The translations under genes and the position numbers were made by a program. DNA of 64,000 bases from Mitsuaria sp. 7 (GTDB lineage: Bacteria > Pseudomonadota > Gammaproteobacteria > Burkholderiales > Burkholderiaceae_C): positions 5,142,727-5,206,726 of the forward strand of contig NZ_CP011514.1 in assembly GCF_001653795.1 (NCBI RefSeq). The letters are read 5' to 3'. Below, one piece after another: positions 1 to 11,685 of this stretch (position 1 is its first letter; the number at the start of each line of letters is the position of its first letter). Below the pieces are notes generated by a model that saw only the letters and a list, made by a program, of their open reading frames with translations, searched no databases and was not told where the DNA came from.

Positions 1-2901
1 AGCGACGAAGCGCAGCAGGTAATGCGGACCGCCCGCCTTCGGGCCGGTACCGGACATGCCTTCGCCGCCGAAGGGCTGAACACCGACCACCGCGCCGATG
101 ATGTTGCGGTTCACGTAGACGTTGCCGATGCGCGCCTCCGACGCGAGCCGCAGCGCCCGGCTGTCGATGCGGGTCTGGATGCCCAGCGTCAGGCCGTAGC
201 CCAGCGCGTTGATCTGGCGCACGACGCCGTCGACATCGCCGCCCCAGCGCACCACGTGCAGCACCGGGCCGAAGATCTCCTTCTTCAGCGAGGCGATCGT
301 CGGCAGCTCGACCGCCACCGGCGCCAGCAGACGCGGGCAGGCATCGGCGGGCACGGCCTCGGCGATCAGCGTCGCCTCGCGCTTGAGGCGCTGGACGTCC
401 TTGGACACGCCCTCGAAGGCTTCGTCGTCGATCAGCGGGCCGACGTCGGTCGCGAGGTCCGCACTGTCGCCGACGCGCAGTTCCTTGACCGCGCCGCGCA
501 GCATTTCGATGACGCCGTCGGCGACCGCCTCGTGCACCGCCAGCAGTCGCAGCGCCGAGCAACGCTGACCCGCGCTGCGGAAGGCCGACTGAACGACGGC
601 ATCGATGACCTGCTCCGGCAGCGCCGTCGAGTCCACGATCATCGCGTTCAGACCGCCGGTCTCGGCGATCAGCGGCAGCGCGGCGGCGCCGGGCTTGGCG
701 GCCAGCTGGCGGTTGATGATCTGGGCCACTTGCGTGGAGCCGGTGAAGCACACCCCCGCCGTCTGCGGCGCGGCCACCAGGCGCGCGCCGACGGTCTCGC
801 CGCGCCCGTGCACCAGTTGCACCGCGTCGACGGGAACGCCCGCCCCGTGCAGCAGCGCGACGCATTCGCGGGCCACGGCCGGCGTCTGCTCAGCGGGCTT
901 CGCGGCGACCGCGTTGCCGGCGGCGAGCGCGGCCACGACCTGGCCGGCGAAGATCGCCAGCGGGAAGTTCCACGGCGAGATGCAGACGAACACGCCGCGG
1001 CCGTTCAACGCGACGCCGTCGACGGCCAGACGCTCGGCTTCGTCGGCGTAGTAGCGCAGGAAGTCGATGGCCTCACGCACTTCGCTGATCGCGTCGCCCA
1101 GGCTCTTGTAGGCCTCCTTGACCAGCAGCGCGCAGAACTGCGGCAGCTGGGCCTGTATCGCATCGGCGGCGCGGCGCAGCACGGCGGCGCGCTCGGCCAC
1201 GGGGGTCGCGTTCCAGCCCGCGAAGCCACCTTGCAGTCGCGTCATCACGGCGTCGACCTCCTCCGCCGTCGCTTCGACCAGCACCGGCACCGTGCACTGC
1301 GCCAACGCGTCCAGCAGCGTCTTTCGCTGCTCCGGCACGGCGAGGTCCAGGCCCGATGAGTTCTCGCGGCCACGGCCCGTCGTGTCGCGGTAGAGGTCGA
1401 TCGGCAGCGGCAGCGAAGCCTCGTCGCGGATCTCCGTCATCGGCGACGCCAGCAGCTCTTCGGGCGCGACGGTCGGATCGGCCAGCTGGTGGACGAAGGA
1501 CGAGTTGGCGCCGTTCTCCAGCAGGCGTCGCACGAGGTAGGCCAGCAGGTCGCGGTGCTCGCCGACCGGCGCGTAGACGCGGCACGGGATGGCTCCGTCC
1601 TTCAGCACTTCGCGATAGACGCCCTCGCCCATGCCGTGCAGGCGCTGCATCTCGAACTTGGCCCCCAGCGCGCGCGCCATCTGCAGGATGGCGGCGACCG
1701 TGCCGGCGTTGTGCGTCGCGAACTGCGGGTAGATGACGTCGTGATGCCGCAGCAGCGCCTGCGCGCAGGCCAGGTAGGAGACGTCGGTGTGCGGCTTGTG
1801 CGTGTAGACCGGATAGAACGGCAGCCCCTGCTCCTGGGCGCGCTTGATCTCGCCGTCCCAGTAGGCGCCCTTCACGAGTCGCACCATGAATTTCAGACCG
1901 TGCTTGTGGGCGATCGCGGCCACCGCCTCGACGACGTCCCGAGCGCGGGTCTGGTACGCCTGCACCGCCAGACCGAAGCCGCGCCACTGCGGGAAGTGCG
2001 TCGCGATGCGCGCCGCCAGCGTGTCCAGCAGCTCCAGCGAGAGTTCGAGCCGGTCGACTTCCTCGGCATCGATCGTCAGGTTGATGTTGGCCTGCGCGGC
2101 CTTCTCGACGAGTTGCCACACGCGCGGCAGCAGCTCGGCGTAGACGCGCTCGCGCTGCAGGACCTCGTAGCGCGAGAACAGCGCCGACAGCTTGATCGAG
2201 ATGCCGTCGCTGCCTTCCGGCGATTCGGCCTTGCGGCCCGAGGCGATGGCGGCGATCGCGTTCAGGTACGAGGCCTGGTAGCGCTCGGCGTCGCGTTCCG
2301 TGCGGGCGCCTTCCCCCAGCATGTCGTAGGAGAAGCGCAGTTGCGCCTGCACCTTGCGCGCGGCGTCGGCCTCCTTCATCGCTTCCTGGATGTTGCGGCC
2401 CAGCACGAACTGGCGGCCCAGCAGCTGGATCGCGCGCACCGTCGCGGCCACCACCGTCTGCGCGCCGAGGCGCTTCATCAGGCCGGAATCGGCCTCGGCA
2501 TCCGGCAGGAATTTCTTGGACAGCGAGATCGCGCTCGCCGCCAGCCCGGCCAGCATCTTGTGCGGGCCATCCGAGGCGCCGTCGAAGTCGGCGCGGCCGA
2601 GCTGGTCCGCCGTCAGGGCGATGGCCGTCTCCGCGTCCGGCACGCGCAGCAGCGCTTCCGCCAGGCGCATCAACGCCAGGCCCTCGGCGCTGGTGATCGG
2701 GTACTCGCGCAGCAGCGATTCCATGGCCCAGAACGGCGCCGGGTTCCCGCGCACCTGCTGCACCCACGGGCGCGCCTGATCCACCACCGCCTGCCAGTTC
2801 AGGGCCTGCATCTCCGCGGCGAGCGCGCGCACCAGGGGCAGTTCCTCGCGGTACGGGTCCGGCAGGCGGGAGGTTTCCAGGGGAAGGGGGAAGGCGGTCA
2901 T
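1..2901 (-). CDS. putA: bifunctional proline dehydrogenase / L-glutamate-gamma-semialdehyde dehydrogenase PutA (3' end cut by window)
   Basis: Oxidises proline to glutamate in two steps (FAD-dependent proline dehydrogenase, then NAD-dependent semialdehyde dehydrogenase). Reverse-strand translation stays open for 967 codons from ATG at 2901, preceded by a GAGGA ribosome site. The first half carries the PRODH barrel (for example LVKGAYWDGEIK and the YPQFATHN segment). The second half carries the ALDH domain, with a glycine-rich FTGSTQVA segment, catalytic glutamate in AETGG and catalytic cysteine in GQRCSALR. The reading frame ends at the window edge soon after GPKAGGPHY, so probably only a short C-terminal tail is missing if it is a roughly 1,000-residue minimal (BjPutA-like) PutA. 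The N-terminus is short and has no ribbon-helix-helix DNA-binding domain, so it should not autoregulate. The divergent Lrp-type gene is the probable regulator. Confidence 0.95.
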   Translation of the reverse strand, partial: MTAFPLPLETSRLPDPYREELPLVRALAAEMQALNWQAVVDQARPWVQQVRGNPAPFWAMESLLREYPITSAEGLALMRLAEALLRVPDAETAIALTADQLGRADFDGASDGPHKMLAGLAASAISLSKKFLPDAEADSGLMKRLGAQTVVAATVRAIQLLGRQFVLGRNIQEAMKEADAARKVQAQLRFSYDMLGEGARTERDAERYQASYLNAIAAIASGRKAESPEGSDGISIKLSALFSRYEVLQRERVYAELLPRVWQLVEKAAQANINLTIDAEEVDRLELSLELLDTLAARIATHFPQWRGFGLAVQAYQTRARDVVEAVAAIAHKHGLKFMVRLVKGAYWDGEIKRAQEQGLPFYPVYTHKPHTDVSYLACAQALLRHHDVIYPQFATHNAGTVAAILQMARALGAKFEMQRLHGMGEGVYREVLKDGAIPCRVYAPVGEHRDLLAYLVRRLLENGANSSFVHQLADPTVAPEELLASPMTEIRDEASLPLPIDLYRDTTGRGRENSSGLDLAVPEQRKTLLDALAQCTVPVLVEATAEEVDAVMTRLQGGFAGWNATPVAERAAVLRRAADAIQAQLPQFCALLVKEAYKSLGDAISEVREAIDFLRYYADEAERLAVDGVALNGRGVFVCISPWNFPLAIFAGQVVAALAAGNAVAAKPAEQTPAVARECVALLHGAGVPVDAVQLVHGRGETVGARLVAAPQTAGVCFTGSTQVAQIINRQLAAKPGAAALPLIAETGGLNAMIVDSTALPEQVIDAVVQSAFRSAGQRCSALRLLAVHEAVADGVIEMLRGAVKELRVGDSADLATDVGPLIDDEAFEGVSKDVQRLKREATLIAEAVPADACPRLLAPVAVELPTIASLKKEIFGPVLHVVRWGGDVDGVVRQINALGYGLTLGIQTRIDSRALRLASEARIGNVYVNRNIIGAVVGVQPFGGEGMSGTGPKAGGPHYLLRFVA

Positions 2902-2959
2902 AGAATCCTCGGATGTTCGTGCGAGGGGCGCTCCCCTAGCGAATGGCGGGAGTTTAGGA

Positions 2960-2978
2960 AGTAACGCTCCGAATTACT
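2960..2978. promoter_or_regulatory. dyad in the putA/lrp divergent promoter region
   Basis: The 102 bp between divergent putA and the Lrp-type gene contains AGTAA-N9-TTACT, an inverted repeat in a locally AT-richer stretch. Lrp/AsnC regulators that control proline catabolism usually bind such imperfect dyads between their own gene and the target. The operator role is inferred from position only. Confidence 0.35.
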
Positions 2979-3003
2979 CACCAATGTTTCTGCACTCGAC
3001 CGG

Positions 3004-3486
3004 ATGGAATCCAGCATGAGCAGCGTTGAAGACCTGGACAAGATCGATCGCCGCATCCTGGGGCTGCTGCAGCAGGATGGTCGCATCAGCAACCTGAAAC
3101 TGGCCGAGGAGGTGCAGATGTCCGCGACGGCGGTGCTGGAGCGGGTCCGCCGCCTCACCCGGGACGGCTTCATCCTCGGCTACGAGGCGCGGCTGAACCC
3201 CGCCAAGCTGGGCGCGCAGATGCTGGTGTTCATCGAGATCCTGCTCGACCGCACGGTGCACGACGTCATGGACAACTTCCGCGCCGCGGTGCAGGCCCGG
3301 CCGGAGATCCTGGAATGCCACCTGGTGGCGGGCGGCTTCGACTACCTGCTCAAGACCCGGGTGTCCGACATGACCGCCTACCGGGAGTTCATCGGCGCCG
3401 TGATCTGGACGCTGCCCGGCGTTCGCGAGACACGGACCTACGCGGTGATGGAAGAGGTGAAAAACACGACCGCGCTGCCACTGTGA
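3004..3486 (+). CDS. Lrp/AsnC-family transcriptional regulator, probable proline-responsive activator of putA
   Basis: A 160-residue protein of normal Lrp length. The N-terminal helix-turn-helix covers about residues 10-60 (LDKIDRRILGLLQQDGRISN, then LAEEVQMSATAVLERVRRL). The C-terminal RAM/AsnC ligand-binding domain covers about residues 70-150 (VMDNFRAAVQARPEILECH, VAGGFDYLLK). The family forms octamers and senses amino acids. It is transcribed divergently from putA with 102 bp between, as with PutR/BkdR-type regulators, so proline is the likely effector (inference). An alternative in-frame ATG lies at 3016. Confidence 0.9.
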   Translation: MESSMSSVEDLDKIDRRILGLLQQDGRISNLKLAEEVQMSATAVLERVRRLTRDGFILGYEARLNPAKLGAQMLVFIEILLDRTVHDVMDNFRAAVQARPEILECHLVAGGFDYLLKTRVSDMTAYREFIGAVIWTLPGVRETRTYAVMEEVKNTTALPL

Positions 3487-3662
3487 ACGGGACTGCGCTG
3501 TCCAGCGATCTGCTTGTGATTTCCACACACCGCCGGCCATTGCAAGCGAATTCAAGGGGGAGATGTCCTCCCCCTTCAGCCCCTCCATCTGCGGGCTGAC
3601 GGTCGGGCCGCGACAGGATCACCATGGAGTGCCTCCTCCCCCGTGATCCTGAGGTTTCCGAG

Positions 3663-4067
3663 ATGAAGTACCGGCCCTCCCAGACCCCCTCCCAGCTGCC
3701 GCGCACGAGCTCCCGGCCGTTCACGAGCGCCTCCGGACCCGACAGCGAGCTGCCCAGCCATTACGGCGACAGCCGGTTCAGCCATGGCGACAGCCGCTAT
3801 TCCGACAGCGGCAGCAGCTTCGGCGATTCCGACTTCGGTGCGGAACCGCCGCCCAGGCGGACGCTCGTCGGACCGGTGGAAAGCTGGCACGACTCCAGTT
3901 TCATCCTGCGACGCGGCCTGGAAGTGCGCGAGGTCAGCGCCAAGGAATGGCGCGTGTGGGCAGAGCCCCCTTCAGCGCCGTCCGCATCGTCGGCTTCGCC
4001 TGCGTCGCCTTCCTCCTCAACGCCGACGCCGACGCGTCGGCGCATGACTGGCGATGGCAACGCCTGA
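3663..4067 (+). CDS. hypothetical protein with Gly-Asp-Ser repeats
   Basis: Not assigned to a family. The frame gives about 134 residues from ATG 3663, with GAGG eight bases upstream; an in-frame ATG at 3624 is the alternative. The first part is Ser/Pro/Thr-rich and contains imperfect repeats of the GDSR kind (YGDSRFSHGDSRYSD). A conserved-looking core follows (WHDSSFILRRGLEVREV), resembling the short 'DSSFxLRxGLxV' segment of small Burkholderiales hypothetical proteins. The C-terminus is a low-complexity Ser/Pro tail. No signal peptide or membrane segment is seen. Coding status is probable but not certain. Confidence 0.5.
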   Translation: MKYRPSQTPSQLPRTSSRPFTSASGPDSELPSHYGDSRFSHGDSRYSDSGSSFGDSDFGAEPPPRRTLVGPVESWHDSSFILRRGLEVREVSAKEWRVWAEPPSAPSASSASPASPSSSTPTPTRRRMTGDGNA

Positions 4068-4094
4068 TCGGGCCTTGGCCAGTGGGCCGGAGGA

Positions 4095-6437
4095 TCAGGC
4101 CAGCTGCAGACGCTTGGGCGCGCGACGCAGCGGCTCGGGCGGCGGCGTGACGACGAAGTCTTCCGGCGGCATCGGTCGGCCGTAGTACCAGCCCTGCGCC
4201 CAGTCGCAGCCTTCACGGCGCAACCACTCCGCCTGCTCGATCGTCTCGACGCCCTCGGCGAGCACGTCGAGGTTGAGGCTGCGCGCCAGCACGATGACCG
4301 TGCGCGCGATCGCCGCGACGTTGGCATCGCTGCTCAGCTCGTTGACGAAGCTGCGATCGATCTTCAACGTGCTGACCGGCATGCGCTTCAGATAGGCCAG
4401 CGACGAGTAGCCGGTACCGAAGTCGTCGATCGCGATGCGTACGCCGCGGTTGGAGATCCGCGTCAGCAGGCTGATGGCCTGCTCGGCGTCTTCGAGCAGC
4501 AGGCTCTCGGTGACCTCCAGCTCCAGCGCGCTCGCCGGGCACCCGGTCTCGCCGAGGATGAAGTCCAGCGTCTCGATGAAGTCCGGCTGGCGCAGCTGTC
4601 GCGCCGAGACGTTCACCGCGACCTGCTGCGGCTTGCCTTCCTGACCCTGCCAGCGCACCACCTGGGCGCAGGCCTGCTCCAGCACCCAACGGCCGATGGG
4701 GATGATCAGGCCGGTCTCTTCGGCCAGCGGGATGAAGTCCGCCGGCGAGATCGGACCGCGCGTCGGATGGCGCCAGCGCAGCAGCGCCTCCGCGCCGATC
4801 AGCGCACCGTCGCTCAGGCGTACCTGCGGCTGGTACTCGAGGCGGAACTGCGCGGCCTCGTTGGCCTGCCGCAGCGCGTGCGTCAGTTCGAAGCGCTGCT
4901 GCACCGCCTGCGTCAACTCGGGCCGGTAGGCCTGGACGGAACCGCGCGCGTGCAGCTTGGCCCGCACCATGGCGACCTCGGCGTTGCGCAGCAGTTCGTC
5001 GACATGGATGCCGTCGGCCGGGAACAGCGCCAGGCCGATGCTGGCGCCGACATTGAAGCGGTGATGGTCGATGAGGATGGGCTCGTCCATCGCCTGGATC
5101 AGCCGGTCGCCCAGCCGCATCGCGGTCTCTTCGTCGACCAGGCCCGACAGCACGACGACGAACTCATCGGCACCGACGCGCGCCACGGAGTCGCTCAGCC
5201 GCGTCACGTTGGCGAAGCGCGCCGCCGCCGTCAGCAGCACCTGGTCGCCCGCGGCGTGGCCCGCGATGTCGTTGACGTCGCGGAAGCCGTCCAGGTCGAT
5301 GTAGAGCACCGCCACGCAGGTGTGCTCGCGCTGCGCGTTGCCGACCTGGCGCGAGATGCGATCGCGCAGCAACGCCGCGTTGGGCAGGCCGGTCAGGCTG
5401 TCGTGCAGCGACTGGTGCAGCAGCTCGGCCTCGGTCTGCTTGATGCGGGAGATGTCGGTCAGCACGCTGAGGTACTGCACCTGCTCCGGATCGCCCGAGG
5501 GCGCCGGCACCTTCACGAAGGTCGCCCACATCGGGATCGAATCGCCGTTCTTGTGGCGCTCGGTGACTTCGCCGCTCCATTTGCCGCGGGTCTCGATGTC
5601 GGCCCACAGGGCGCGCAGCTTCTCGGGGTCCTGCTCGGCGTCGCGCAGCAGCAGCGGGCGCTTGCCCAGCAGCGTCTGCCGGTCGTGGCCGACCATCGCC
5701 ACCAGCGCCGGATTGACGTCGACGATGCGCAACTCGTGGTCGATGACCATGATGCCCTCGCCGCAGTGTTCGTACACGGTGGCGGCACGGCGGGCGGCGT
5801 CGGTGGCCTCCTGCAGCTGGGTCACGTCGCGCGCGATGGCGACCTGGCCCAGGTACTGGTCGTCGTCGAACACGCGGGCGCTGGAGACGTCCAGGCAGCG
5901 CGTCCCGCTGGCGGCCTCGCTGGTGTCGTCGCGCCAGGTCAGGAGGCGGCCGTCGGACTGGGTGTCGACCCAGCCCGGGGGATTCGGCAGGTCGGCGTCG
6001 CGGCGGCCGATCAGCTCCTGCTCGGTGAGGCCGACGGCGCGCTCGAAGGCCGGATTGCAGCCTTCATAGGCGCCGTTGGCGTCCTTGAAATACATCGGAT
6101 CGGGAATCGCGTTCAGCAGCGCGCTCAGCCGGGCGCGCTCGCGGCGCACGCGCTTGAGTTCCTCGCGGCGACGATGCAGACGACCGCGCTGCTGCACGAA
6201 CAGGCTGACCATCACGCCCAGCGTCAGGCCGCCGATCACGCAGCCGGCACCCAGCCAGAAGACGGTGGAGCTTGAATCGATCCATGCCGGCAGTTGCGCC
6301 ACCATGGCCTGCGCTGCGGACGGCACCGTCGCGGGGACGGACGCGGACGCACCCGCCCATGCCGACGTGCTCAGGCACGCAGGCAGAAGCGCGGACGCGG
6401 CAAGGCACCCCCAACGACGGTTCAGGCGAAGACGCAT
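4095..6437 (-). CDS. membrane-anchored PAS-PAS-GGDEF-EAL cyclic-di-GMP signalling protein
   Basis: A 780-residue protein. It has an N-terminal signal-like segment, a periplasmic stretch of about 35 residues and a membrane helix near residues 58-82. Two PAS domains (about 100-330) follow, then GGDEF (about 345-510) and EAL (about 525-765). The cyclase motif reads GADEF, not GGDEF, within [11 protein letters not shown]. The EAL motif is canonical (EALLRW), with the downstream DDFGTGYSS and KIDRSFV motifs intact, so phosphodiesterase activity is well supported. Cyclase activity is uncertain because of the Gly-to-Ala change. It stands alone between two unrelated genes. Confidence 0.93.
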   Translation of the reverse strand: MRLRLNRRWGCLAASALLPACLSTSAWAGASASVPATVPSAAQAMVAQLPAWIDSSSTVFWLGAGCVIGGLTLGVMVSLFVQQRGRLHRRREELKRVRRERARLSALLNAIPDPMYFKDANGAYEGCNPAFERAVGLTEQELIGRRDADLPNPPGWVDTQSDGRLLTWRDDTSEAASGTRCLDVSSARVFDDDQYLGQVAIARDVTQLQEATDAARRAATVYEHCGEGIMVIDHELRIVDVNPALVAMVGHDRQTLLGKRPLLLRDAEQDPEKLRALWADIETRGKWSGEVTERHKNGDSIPMWATFVKVPAPSGDPEQVQYLSVLTDISRIKQTEAELLHQSLHDSLTGLPNAALLRDRISRQVGNAQREHTCVAVLYIDLDGFRDVNDIAGHAAGDQVLLTAAARFANVTRLSDSVARVGADEFVVVLSGLVDEETAMRLGDRLIQAMDEPILIDHHRFNVGASIGLALFPADGIHVDELLRNAEVAMVRAKLHARGSVQAYRPELTQAVQQRFELTHALRQANEAAQFRLEYQPQVRLSDGALIGAEALLRWRHPTRGPISPADFIPLAEETGLIIPIGRWVLEQACAQVVRWQGQEGKPQQVAVNVSARQLRQPDFIETLDFILGETGCPASALELEVTESLLLEDAEQAISLLTRISNRGVRIAIDDFGTGYSSLAYLKRMPVSTLKIDRSFVNELSSDANVAAIARTVIVLARSLNLDVLAEGVETIEQAEWLRREGCDWAQGWYYGRPMPPEDFVVTPPPEPLRRAPKRLQLA

Positions 6438-6570
6438 GGCTCACCCAAGGATCTTTTTATGAATGGAGGGGCAACAGCTGGCCCCATGTCGGCGTCGTCC
6501 GCGTGTGGCGGACGTTCCCTCAAGCGCGACCGGCGGAGTATCCATGCCGGTCGGAAAATGTTGCTAGGGG

Positions 6571-8664
<2,094 letters not shown>

Positions 8665-8801
8665 TTAGAGAGGTGGTACCAGCGACGCCCGCCACTCTGT
8701 GTCGGCGTTGATATCGAAGTTCACAAAGCTGGCAAGCGGCCACAAGCCCCAGCAACACGGTCCGCGTTCAATCGCCGCATTCTCAATCGGAGTGTCGGAC
8801 G

Positions 8802-10091
8802 ATGCGATTCAAGACCTGGGCCTGGGGCCTGAGCGTGGCCACCGCCGCCCTGCTGACCGCCTGTGGCGGCGGCGGCGACAGCAGCTCGGCGCAGATGCGC
8901 CTCCTCAACGCCAGCATCGGCTACGCCGCGCTGGACATGGCCGTGGACAGCACGACGGTGAACACCGGCGTCGCCTATGCCGGCGTGGGCAGCTATGCCG
9001 ACGTGAAGACGGATGCCACCGGCACCGAGGTGCAGAGCAACAACGTCGGCAGCACGCTGGCGTCGTCGACGCCGACGCTGGCCTCCGGCAGCCATTACAC
9101 GATGATCGCGTACGGCTCGGCGGGCTCGGTCCGCACGACGCTGCTGCAGGAAGACCAGGACGCGGCGGCCACCGGCAAGTCCAAGCTGCTGGTGCTGAAC
9201 CTGGCGCCGGACGCCGGCGCGATGGACGTCTACGTCACCGGCGCCGACGAGTCGCTGGACACCGCGTCGACCGTGGCGAGCGGCATCGCGACCGGCTCTG
9301 GCAGCGGCTACATCACGCTCAACAGCGGCACCTTCCGCGTCCGGATCACCGCCGCCAGCTCCAAGACCGATCTGCGGCTGGACATTCCCAGCCTCTCGCT
9401 GCCGTCGACCGGCGTCTCGACGCTGATCCTCACGGGCAGCACCGGCGGCGTGCTGGTCAACGGCATCCAGCTGCTGCAGCAGGGCACCACCGCCAACTTC
9501 CCCAACACGACCGTCCGGGCCCGCCTGGTGGCCGCGGTGGGGGGCAGCGCGTTGGTCTCGGGCTCGATCGGCCAGACCTCGCTGATGCCGACCTCCGTGG
9601 CGCCCACGATCGGCGACTACACGACGGTCTCCGCCGGCACGGCGGACCTGTCGGTCTACGTCAACGGCGCGCTGATGTCGTTCACGAAGCCGGCGCTGAC
9701 CGCCGGCAGCGACTACACGCTGATGGTGTGGGGCACGGCGGCGGATCCGAAGCTGGCCGTCCTGACCGATGACAACCGGCTGCCGACCAGCCCGACGACG
9801 ACGGCCAAGATCCGCCTCGTCAACGGCGTGGCGAGCGCCACCACCGGGCTGACGCTCAATGTCGACTACAGCGCGCTGGCATCGAACGTGGTGGCCGGCA
9901 CCTCGTCGTCGCCGCAGACGACCGCGGCATCGACGTCCGCCCTGCTGACGGTGACCTCGCCGTCCTCGACGACACCGGTCTACAGCCTGAGCGAACTGGG
10001 CATCCAGGCGGGCTACGTCTACACCGTCTTCGTGATGGGCGACAACAACGCGATGGTCGGCTCGCTGCGCCGCGAGCGCTCCTCGAACTGA
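8802..10091 (+). CDS. DUF4397-domain lipoprotein
   Basis: A 429-residue exported protein. The signal peptide ends in a lipobox (LLTAC) followed by GGGGDSSS, so it is probably lipidated and anchored to a membrane. The mature part holds two DUF4397-like beta repeats, starting near MRLLNASIGYAALDMAVD (about residue 31) and near VRARLVAAVGGSALV (about residue 235). A partial third element begins with IRLVNGVASATTG. It is Ser/Thr/Ala-rich. The molecular function of the family is unknown. It is monocistronic and followed by a clear terminator. Confidence 0.85.
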   Translation: MRFKTWAWGLSVATAALLTACGGGGDSSSAQMRLLNASIGYAALDMAVDSTTVNTGVAYAGVGSYADVKTDATGTEVQSNNVGSTLASSTPTLASGSHYTMIAYGSAGSVRTTLLQEDQDAAATGKSKLLVLNLAPDAGAMDVYVTGADESLDTASTVASGIATGSGSGYITLNSGTFRVRITAASSKTDLRLDIPSLSLPSTGVSTLILTGSTGGVLVNGIQLLQQGTTANFPNTTVRARLVAAVGGSALVSGSIGQTSLMPTSVAPTIGDYTTVSAGTADLSVYVNGALMSFTKPALTAGSDYTLMVWGTAADPKLAVLTDDNRLPTSPTTTAKIRLVNGVASATTGLTLNVDYSALASNVVAGTSSSPQTTAASTSALLTVTSPSSTTPVYSLSELGIQAGYVYTVFVMGDNNAMVGSLRRERSSN

Positions 10092-10211
10092 CCGACTGAC
10101 ACGGCGCCAGGTGGCCTCGACCGGGAACGGCTCCCGGCCCGGCGGCCACTCAGCGCAAGACCCGGCACCGCCGTCGAATCGATCGCGGCCCGGCGCACCC
10201 TCCTCCCTGTT

Positions 10212-10245
10212 GGCCACGTCCTCTCACGAGGCGTGGCCTTTTTTT
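10212..10245 (+). terminator. Rho-independent terminator of the DUF4397 lipoprotein gene
   Basis: A GGCCACG/CGTGGCC stem, extended by CCTC/GAGG with one bulged base, is followed by a run of seven T residues. It lies 120 bp after the lipoprotein stop codon and just before the next gene. Confidence 0.8.
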
Positions 10246-10295
10246 GTCCATCGCTGCTGACGCCCTTCGTCCGGCGCATGCGGCAACATCGTGGG

Positions 10296-11030
10296 ATGTC
10301 CACGACGCCGCCCCGCCCGACCGTGTTCCAGGTCCGCCGCCTGCGCCAGCTCTGGCGCTCGGCCGGCTGGCCGTGCCAGGACATGCTGGAGGTGGAATTG
10401 CTGGCGCTGGGCTGGCTGGAACGCCGCGTGGACACGCACGGCCGGGAGACCTTGCGGCTGACCGCGCCCGGCATCGAGGCGCTGCACCTCGGACTTCAGA
10501 AGAACCGCACCGCACGCGATCGCCACGAGGACCTCGTCGCCCGCATGGCCGTCGAGCTGCAGCGCGCGGGGCGCATCGTGTGGCGCGGGCTGTCCCTGCG
10601 CGCCGGCCTGCCGCGCGAGGACGAACCCGAACGGATGCGATGGGTCAATGCCATGCCGGACGTCTATTCGGTGCGCAACACCACCGTCGAGGACTACCTC
10701 GAACCGGCGGTGCACGAGATCAAGGTCAGCCGGGCCGACCTGTTGTCGGAGCTCCGCCGCCCGGCGAAGTCGCAGGCCTACCTCGCGCTCAGCGGCCAGT
10801 GCTGGTACGTGCTGCGCGCCGGCATCGCCGAGGTCGAGGAGATTCCGCCGGCCTTCGGCGTGCTGTTCGCACACGACCTGAACGGGGGCGAGGGCCTGCG
10901 TTTCGAACTTGGCCGGCCCGCGCCGCGCCGCGCGATGAAGCCGGATTTCGCGACCTGGATGACGCTCGCCAAGGCCGCGCCGGAGGCGGCACCGCTCGAC
11001 GAAGGCCAGGACTTCCTGGGCGAGGTCTGA
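10296..11030 (+). CDS. PD-(D/E)XK nuclease-fold protein (MmcB-like), hypothetical
   Basis: A 244-residue protein, taking ATG 10296 as the start because the upstream in-frame ATG would read through the preceding terminator. The N-terminal 75 residues look like a winged helix (VFQVRRLRQLWRSAGWP ... RLTAPGIEALHL). The C-terminal part has a PD-(D/E)XK-like signature: MPDVYSV near residue 118 and HEIKVS near residue 138, then the helix RADLLSEL. The same arrangement is found in MmcB-type DNA-repair proteins, which is the closest resemblance I recognise. Actual nuclease activity and substrate are not known. Confidence 0.65.
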   Translation: MSTTPPRPTVFQVRRLRQLWRSAGWPCQDMLEVELLALGWLERRVDTHGRETLRLTAPGIEALHLGLQKNRTARDRHEDLVARMAVELQRAGRIVWRGLSLRAGLPREDEPERMRWVNAMPDVYSVRNTTVEDYLEPAVHEIKVSRADLLSELRRPAKSQAYLALSGQCWYVLRAGIAEVEEIPPAFGVLFAHDLNGGEGLRFELGRPAPRRAMKPDFATWMTLAKAAPEAAPLDEGQDFLGEV

Positions 11031-11139
11031 CGCCCGCGCGACGGGTGACCTCCGTCGTCCCCGGATCGCGCGGCTCGCGCTCCGGCGATGGCCGTTTTCG
11101 GACCGGTATCCTGCGCGCTCGCATCACGAGGGAGACGCC

Positions 11140-11685
11140 ATGAACGACACATCCGACACGCCTGACGTTTTCGAAGGCGGCTGCGACTGCCGCCAGGTCC
11201 GCTACCGCATGACCAGCCGCCCGCTGATCGTCCACTGCTGCCACTGCCGCTGGTGCCAGCGCGCCAGCGGCGCGGCCTTCGCGCTCAACGCGATGATCGA
11301 GGCCGACCGCGTCGAGCTCCTGGCCGGCGAGCCGGTCCCCTTCATGAATCCGAGCGAAAGCGGCAAGGGCCAGAAGATCTGGCGTTGCCCGAGCTGCGCG
11401 ATCGCCGTCTGGAGCAACTACGCCGGCGGTGGCGACGCCGTGCGATTCGTGCGTGTCGGCACGCTCGATGAGCCGGACCGCCTGCCGCCGGACATCCACA
11501 TCTTCACCGCTTCCAAGCAGCCCTGGGTCTCCTTGCCGCCCGATACGCCGGCCGTGCCGGAGTACTACGACGTCCGGGCGCAGTGGTCCGCGGAAAGCCT
11601 CGAACGCGGTGCGATCCTGCGGGCGAAACGTCCGTCGGGAACGGGGAGCGCGGCCGCGACTCAGGATCCGCCAGGGAAGGCCTGA
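11140..11685 (+). CDS. GFA family (glutathione-dependent formaldehyde-activating-like) zinc protein
   Basis: A 181-residue protein with the GFA/CENP-V zinc-binding pattern: GGCDCRQVRY near residue 10, HCCHCRWCQRASGAAFAL near residues 30-47, and CPSCAI near residue 85. GAGGGAG lies just before the ATG. Members bind zinc through these cysteines; true formaldehyde activity has been shown for few of them, so the substrate is open. The 3' end overlaps the convergent hypothetical gene by 25 bp. Confidence 0.88.
   Translation: MNDTSDTPDVFEGGCDCRQVRYRMTSRPLIVHCCHCRWCQRASGAAFALNAMIEADRVELLAGEPVPFMNPSESGKGQKIWRCPSCAIAVWSNYAGGGDAVRFVRVGTLDEPDRLPPDIHIFTASKQPWVSLPPDTPAVPEYYDVRAQWSAESLERGAILRAKRPSGTGSAAATQDPPGKA

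Noticed and set aside
1489..2964. A 491-codon forward open frame opposite putA
   Set aside because: putA is read on the reverse strand with intact proline dehydrogenase and aldehyde dehydrogenase motifs.
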